A stretch of DNA of 64,000 nucleotides from Stentor roeselii (taxonomy: Eukaryota > Ciliophora > Heterotrichea > Heterotrichida > Stentoridae): assembly GCA_006503475.1 (NCBI GenBank), contig RSEH01000075.1, positions 1 through 64,000 on the forward strand. The letters are read 5' to 3'. Under the pieces are notes generated by a model. The model searched no databases. It was not told where the DNA came from and saw only the letters and a list, made by a program, of their open reading frames with translations. Below are positions 61,331 through 64,000 of this stretch, in pieces. The position numbers and the translations under genes were made by a program. Every line of letters begins with the position of its first letter. The stretch's first letter is position 1.

Positions 61331-62596
61331 ATGAACTCTATCCAGCAATCAACTGACTACTCAACTCCAAAACAGCGAATCCTCCGCAACTCATCACTGA
61401 TCTCAAGTCAAAGTCGTTACTTAAATTCACGTAAAATAGACTCAGTTCCAGGATTTGACCTTGGAACTCCAACAAATCTAGAAACAAGTGAAATCTGTCC
61501 TTTATACAAACAACTAAAACCCAATAAATTAACCCTTCAAGGTACAAGCTTAACACGTATAGGTTCAATTCTCTCAATCGACCAAAGTATATACCTGCCA
61601 AGTGATCACCACAGTGAGTACCGTCCTCTTCCAACTCAAGCCGACAAGATTTTAGACGCTCCAGAGATAATAGACGATTACTACCTGAACCTCCTTTCCT
61701 GGTCTGACAACAACATGCTAGCAGTGGCTCTTCGGAACAAGCTTTATTTATGGAACGGTGAAAACGGTTCAGTGAGTCAGCTTCTCGAATACCCGAATGA
61801 TTTGATCACGTCAGTCTCTTGGATGAGGGGCGGCTCGTGTGTGGCTGTTGGAGACTCCTGCCATTCAATTAAACTTTTTGACTTGAACAAGTTCTGCGAA
61901 GTCCGAACCATGTCGAACCATACAGACCGGGTCTCGTCGCTTGCCTGGAATGGATACGTTTTGAGTTCAGGAAGTCGAGACTCGTCGATTTTGCAACATG
62001 ATATGCGAGTTCAGTCGTATTTCGTCAAACTTTCAAGTCACTGCCAAGAAGTCTGCGGACTTAGGTGGAATGAGTCTGAATCGCTACTTGCTTCAGGAGG
62101 AAATGATAATAAAGTCTGCATCTGGGAAATGGGAAACATGGCCCCCTTGGGTCAGTTGAAGGAACATAAAGCTGCTGTTAAAGCACTCGCCTGGTGCCCT
62201 TGGAAAAATAATGTCTTGGCCACGGGGGGAGGAAGCTCTGATCGATGTATTAAGTTGTGGGATGTTAGTGATAATCATTGCTTTTGCAATGTTGATACTG
62301 GAAGTCAGGTTAGTGCTCTTGAGTGGAATAGACATGAAAAAGAAGTTTTAAGTGCTCATGGGTATTGCTTTAATCAACTTGCTCTTTGGAATGCGGGAAA
62401 GTTGGAAAAAGTTGCGGAATTTCATGGACATACTGCAAGGATCTTGGCTTTAGCACAAAGTCCGAAAGGTGATAATGTTGTTACTGCTGGAGCTGATGAA
62501 ACTCTAAGGTTCTGGTCGGTTTTTAAAAGTCGTACTAAGAAAAGTGAAGATGAATTGAAAAAAACTCCGGAAGGATCTTGGATTTCTCATCGATAG
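61331..62596 (+). CDS. Cdc20/Cdh1 (Fizzy) family APC/C activator
   Basis: A 421-residue WD40 protein. The family signature KILDAPEIIDDYYLNLLSWS opens the seven-bladed propeller, followed by VSWMRGGSCVAVGDS, LFDLNKFCEVRTMSNHTDRV, LASGGNDNKVCIWE, AWCPWKNNVLATGGGSSDRCIKLWD and VTAGADETLRFWSVF. Cdc20/Cdh1 bring substrates to the anaphase-promoting complex. A clear C-box and the C-terminal Ile-Arg tail are not seen (the protein ends SHR), so the APC/C contacts may be divergent. A local tandem repeat starts in its last codons. Confidence 0.93.
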   Translation: MNSIQQSTDYSTPKQRILRNSSLISSQSRYLNSRKIDSVPGFDLGTPTNLETSEICPLYKQLKPNKLTLQGTSLTRIGSILSIDQSIYLPSDHHSEYRPLPTQADKILDAPEIIDDYYLNLLSWSDNNMLAVALRNKLYLWNGENGSVSQLLEYPNDLITSVSWMRGGSCVAVGDSCHSIKLFDLNKFCEVRTMSNHTDRVSSLAWNGYVLSSGSRDSSILQHDMRVQSYFVKLSSHCQEVCGLRWNESESLLASGGNDNKVCIWEMGNMAPLGQLKEHKAAVKALAWCPWKNNVLATGGGSSDRCIKLWDVSDNHCFCNVDTGSQVSALEWNRHEKEVLSAHGYCFNQLALWNAGKLEKVAEFHGHTARILALAQSPKGDNVVTAGADETLRFWSVFKSRTKKSEDELKKTPEGSWISHR

Positions 62597-62713
62597 TGTA
62601 AATAAGGTATTTAATTGTATGGGGAACTTGAAAAGCTTTAAAAATTTCTCAAAGATAGTGTAAATAAGGTTAATTGCAAGGGAAATTCGATAGACTTTGA
62701 CATTTCTCAAAAA
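62583..62713. repeat. Tandem repeat of about 60 bp at the 3' end of the Cdc20 gene
   Basis: Units start tttctca at 62583, 62645 and (partial) 62703; the shared core is gatagtgtaaataaggt. The first unit contains the last codons and TAG stop of the gene, and the second is an imperfect copy in the 3' flank. Confidence 0.85.
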
Positions 62714-62804
62714 TTATTAAAAAATTTCTATTATTCTGCACTTATCAAGACTTAAACAATCAAACCCACAAAAACTTTCCAAAACTCACAAACCCCTAGT
62801 TATC

Positions 62805-63848
62805 CTAGATACTAATTTTCTTAAACTCAAACCCAACAACAGCCATTTCCTTGGCTATTTCATTAAAGATTGTTTTAAACCCAGCAGTGATTTTTCCAAA
62901 CCTTTTTCCTCCAATATCAATTTCCCAAACTCCAGAAAATTCCTTCTCCTCACAAGGAGCAGTGACACATGACTTGACTAAAACAGCAGCTCCAGGAATA
63001 ATTTCTTCTCCAATTTCAAATTCCTGGGCTTTGAAGTCTCCTTTTTTTAATACGAATTTCGCCCCAGGGGGCCAACTTTTGCTTCCTTTGTTGACGATTT
63101 CCCATGCAAAGTCCATTGAAGACCCAGTGACAAGAGTAACACCTTTTTTAAACTTATAGCTTTTTACTTTTAGTTTGAACTTCTTCTTTGCTGGGTCTTT
63201 CTGCTTCTTTATGACCATATCTTTAAGACCAGGCAAGTGCTCAGCAGTGTTAAAGACGTTGACAAGTTTAGTGTAATTTGTGTAGCATTGAATAGGCGTT
63301 TTTAGCTTTAATAAAGCATGAGGGTGAGAAGTGACGTCTTCGCAGAACTCGCACAGGTCAAAATTTTCACAAATGATGCACTTGAAGCGAATCCCGGCAA
63401 TAGGGTGTATTTTGCACTCGACACAAGGAACGGCTTCATGAATGATTGTGAACTGCCCAGTCAAATCACTATGTTTTTGCGGTTTAAAACAGTTTTCCAG
63501 GAACATTTTTTCCAGCTGCTCATCAGAAACCTGAGCAAATCCCCTTTCATTCACATTTCTAGAACTGCACGATTTTTCTCCTTCATACCAAATCTCACTT
63601 ATTTTACTCACACAAGTGACAGAAACCTTCGCACACTTGAAACCCTTATTTTTCATAACAAACCTTTGAAAGTCTTGCTCAGTAGCAATTCTAAGCAAAG
63701 TATTCGCATTGGCATAATATTCGATTTCACATTCATCAACTTCGAGAACAACTTTCAAGTAAAGTTGCAATTCAAACAATGATTTAGGCATTTGAAAGGT
63801 TTTGCGAATTTCATTCCTGAGATGAATCTTTAAACATGAAGGGTTCAT
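62805..63848 (-). CDS. NBR1-like autophagy receptor (PB1 + ZZ + FW domain)
   Basis: A 347-residue protein. Residues 1-85 form a PB1-like domain (KIHLRNEIRKTFQMPKSL to FQRFVMKN). A ZZ zinc finger lies at about 132-180 (CVECKIHPIAGIRFKCIICENFDLCEFC with HPHALLK). The NBR1/FW (Ig-like) domain spans about 225-330 (MDFAWEIVNKGSKSWPPGAKFVL, then SGVWEIDIGG and GFKTIFNE). The PB1-ZZ-FW order defines NBR1, the ancestral selective-autophagy receptor. No UBA domain follows, which is a difference from animal and plant NBR1. An LIR motif is not certain. Confidence 0.9.
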   Translation of the reverse strand: MNPSCLKIHLRNEIRKTFQMPKSLFELQLYLKVVLEVDECEIEYYANANTLLRIATEQDFQRFVMKNKGFKCAKVSVTCVSKISEIWYEGEKSCSSRNVNERGFAQVSDEQLEKMFLENCFKPQKHSDLTGQFTIIHEAVPCVECKIHPIAGIRFKCIICENFDLCEFCEDVTSHPHALLKLKTPIQCYTNYTKLVNVFNTAEHLPGLKDMVIKKQKDPAKKKFKLKVKSYKFKKGVTLVTGSSMDFAWEIVNKGSKSWPPGAKFVLKKGDFKAQEFEIGEEIIPGAAVLVKSCVTAPCEEKEFSGVWEIDIGGKRFGKITAGFKTIFNEIAKEMAVVGFEFKKISI

Positions 63849-63864
63849 TCAAGATTTATAATAC

Positions 63865-64000
63865 CTAAATTTTTTTAATGATCTGGATGATATCCTCATC
63901 AACTAAAACATGATCTTTTCCCACTTTTTGAGGAAAGTGTTTAACTGACTGTCCCCAGACAAGTGCATATTTGAATTCCTTGAGTATTTGTTTGTGAATT
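63865..64000 (-). CDS. DRG1: DRG1-type developmentally regulated GTPase (C-terminal part only)
   Basis: The minus-strand frame is open from the window edge to TAG at 63865. The visible 44 residues, [20 protein letters not shown], then [20 protein letters not shown] and IKKI, match the TGS-domain C-terminus of DRG1 ([26 protein letters not shown]). DRG1 is a translation-associated GTPase. The GTPase domain lies beyond the window. Confidence 0.92.
   Translation of the reverse strand, partial: IHKQILKEFKYALVWGQSVKHFPQKVGKDHVLVDEDIIQIIKKI

Noticed and set aside
1-64000. A variant ciliate code (TAA/TAG = Gln or TGA = Trp) for the whole window
   Set aside because: Long conserved genes contain none of these codons internally and are terminated by each of the three at the expected family end.
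1-64000. tRNA, rRNA, mobile-element or CRISPR features
   Set aside because: No cloverleaf, rRNA core, transposase, integrase or repeat-spacer pattern was recognised by eye. A covariance-model scan would be needed to exclude small RNAs.

Overview
This window looks like macronuclear DNA of a heterotrich ciliate, most likely Stentor or a close relative. Three things point there. (1) Protein-coding frames are closed by TAA, TAG and TGA alike (for example TAA at 60365, TAG at 62594, TGA at 41629 and 21062), so the code is standard. That argues against Blepharisma, Condylostoma, Paramecium and Tetrahymena. (2) Genes are interrupted by spliceosomal introns of almost exactly 15 nt (GTAA...AG); I place twelve from protein continuity. 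(3) The DNA is AT-rich and very compact, with spacers of 2 to 60 nt between many genes. The identification of Stentor rests on published knowledge that its introns are 15-16 nt and its code is standard; no species-level marker was seen.

Layout. 1-5018 is gene-poor and accessory in character: the end of a kinesin-light-chain-type TPR gene made of near-identical 126-nt repeats, a broken multi-pass membrane protein gene (about 960-4154), and AT-rich spacer. 5019-10857 is all on the minus strand: a cysteine-rich type I membrane protein, a monoglyceride-lipase-like hydrolase, a decayed frame (7475-8191) and a chitin synthase. An assembly gap (11558-11731) cuts the 5' end of an unusual protein kinase. 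13472-16854 (minus) holds a CDC14 phosphatase, a gene joining Mediator subunit MED31 to a 3-hydroxyisobutyryl-CoA hydrolase-like domain, and Rab6. 17099-24682 (plus) holds a small basic protein, an EF-hand/WD40 protein, an FCP/SCP-type phosphatase and an LRR/coiled-coil protein. 24695-29766 (minus) holds an unknown protein, an oxysterol-binding protein and a HEAT-repeat phosphatase subunit. 30153-31587 holds two small ORFs, and 31588-32964 is an AT-rich stretch with possible gene remnants.

32965-38012 (minus) holds a coiled-coil protein, an acyl-CoA-binding-domain protein and a DYRK kinase. 38431-42444 (plus) holds a PHD/SET methyltransferase of the ATXR3/SDG2 type, frataxin in three short exons, and a 69-residue spliced gene. 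Aconitase/IRP1 (minus) then stands back to back with an AlkB-like di-iron monooxygenase and a probable N-myristoylated AGC pseudokinase. 48573-54333 (minus) holds DNase II, a four-exon beta-propeller/solenoid protein and methionyl-tRNA synthetase. From 54348 to the end: a four-TM protein, a small Cys-tailed protein, COQ10, a kelch protein, two unknowns, a coiled-coil protein, a doublecortin-like protein, Cdc20/Cdh1, an NBR1-like autophagy receptor and the C-terminus of DRG1.

These are mostly housekeeping genes with no operon logic. The one functional cluster is iron-related: frataxin, aconitase and a di-iron oxygenase lie within 5 kb. No mobile element, CRISPR array, rRNA or tRNA was recognised. 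The most unusual items are the MED31-hydrolase fusion, the frataxin and 69-residue genes visible only once micro-introns are allowed, the pseudokinase, tandem duplications seeded at gene ends, and sharp switches in strand composition (A+C-rich versus G+T-rich) that run through genes and spacers alike. In-frame 15-nt introns that carry no stop codon would be missed by the reading used here, so some proteins may be slightly over-long.
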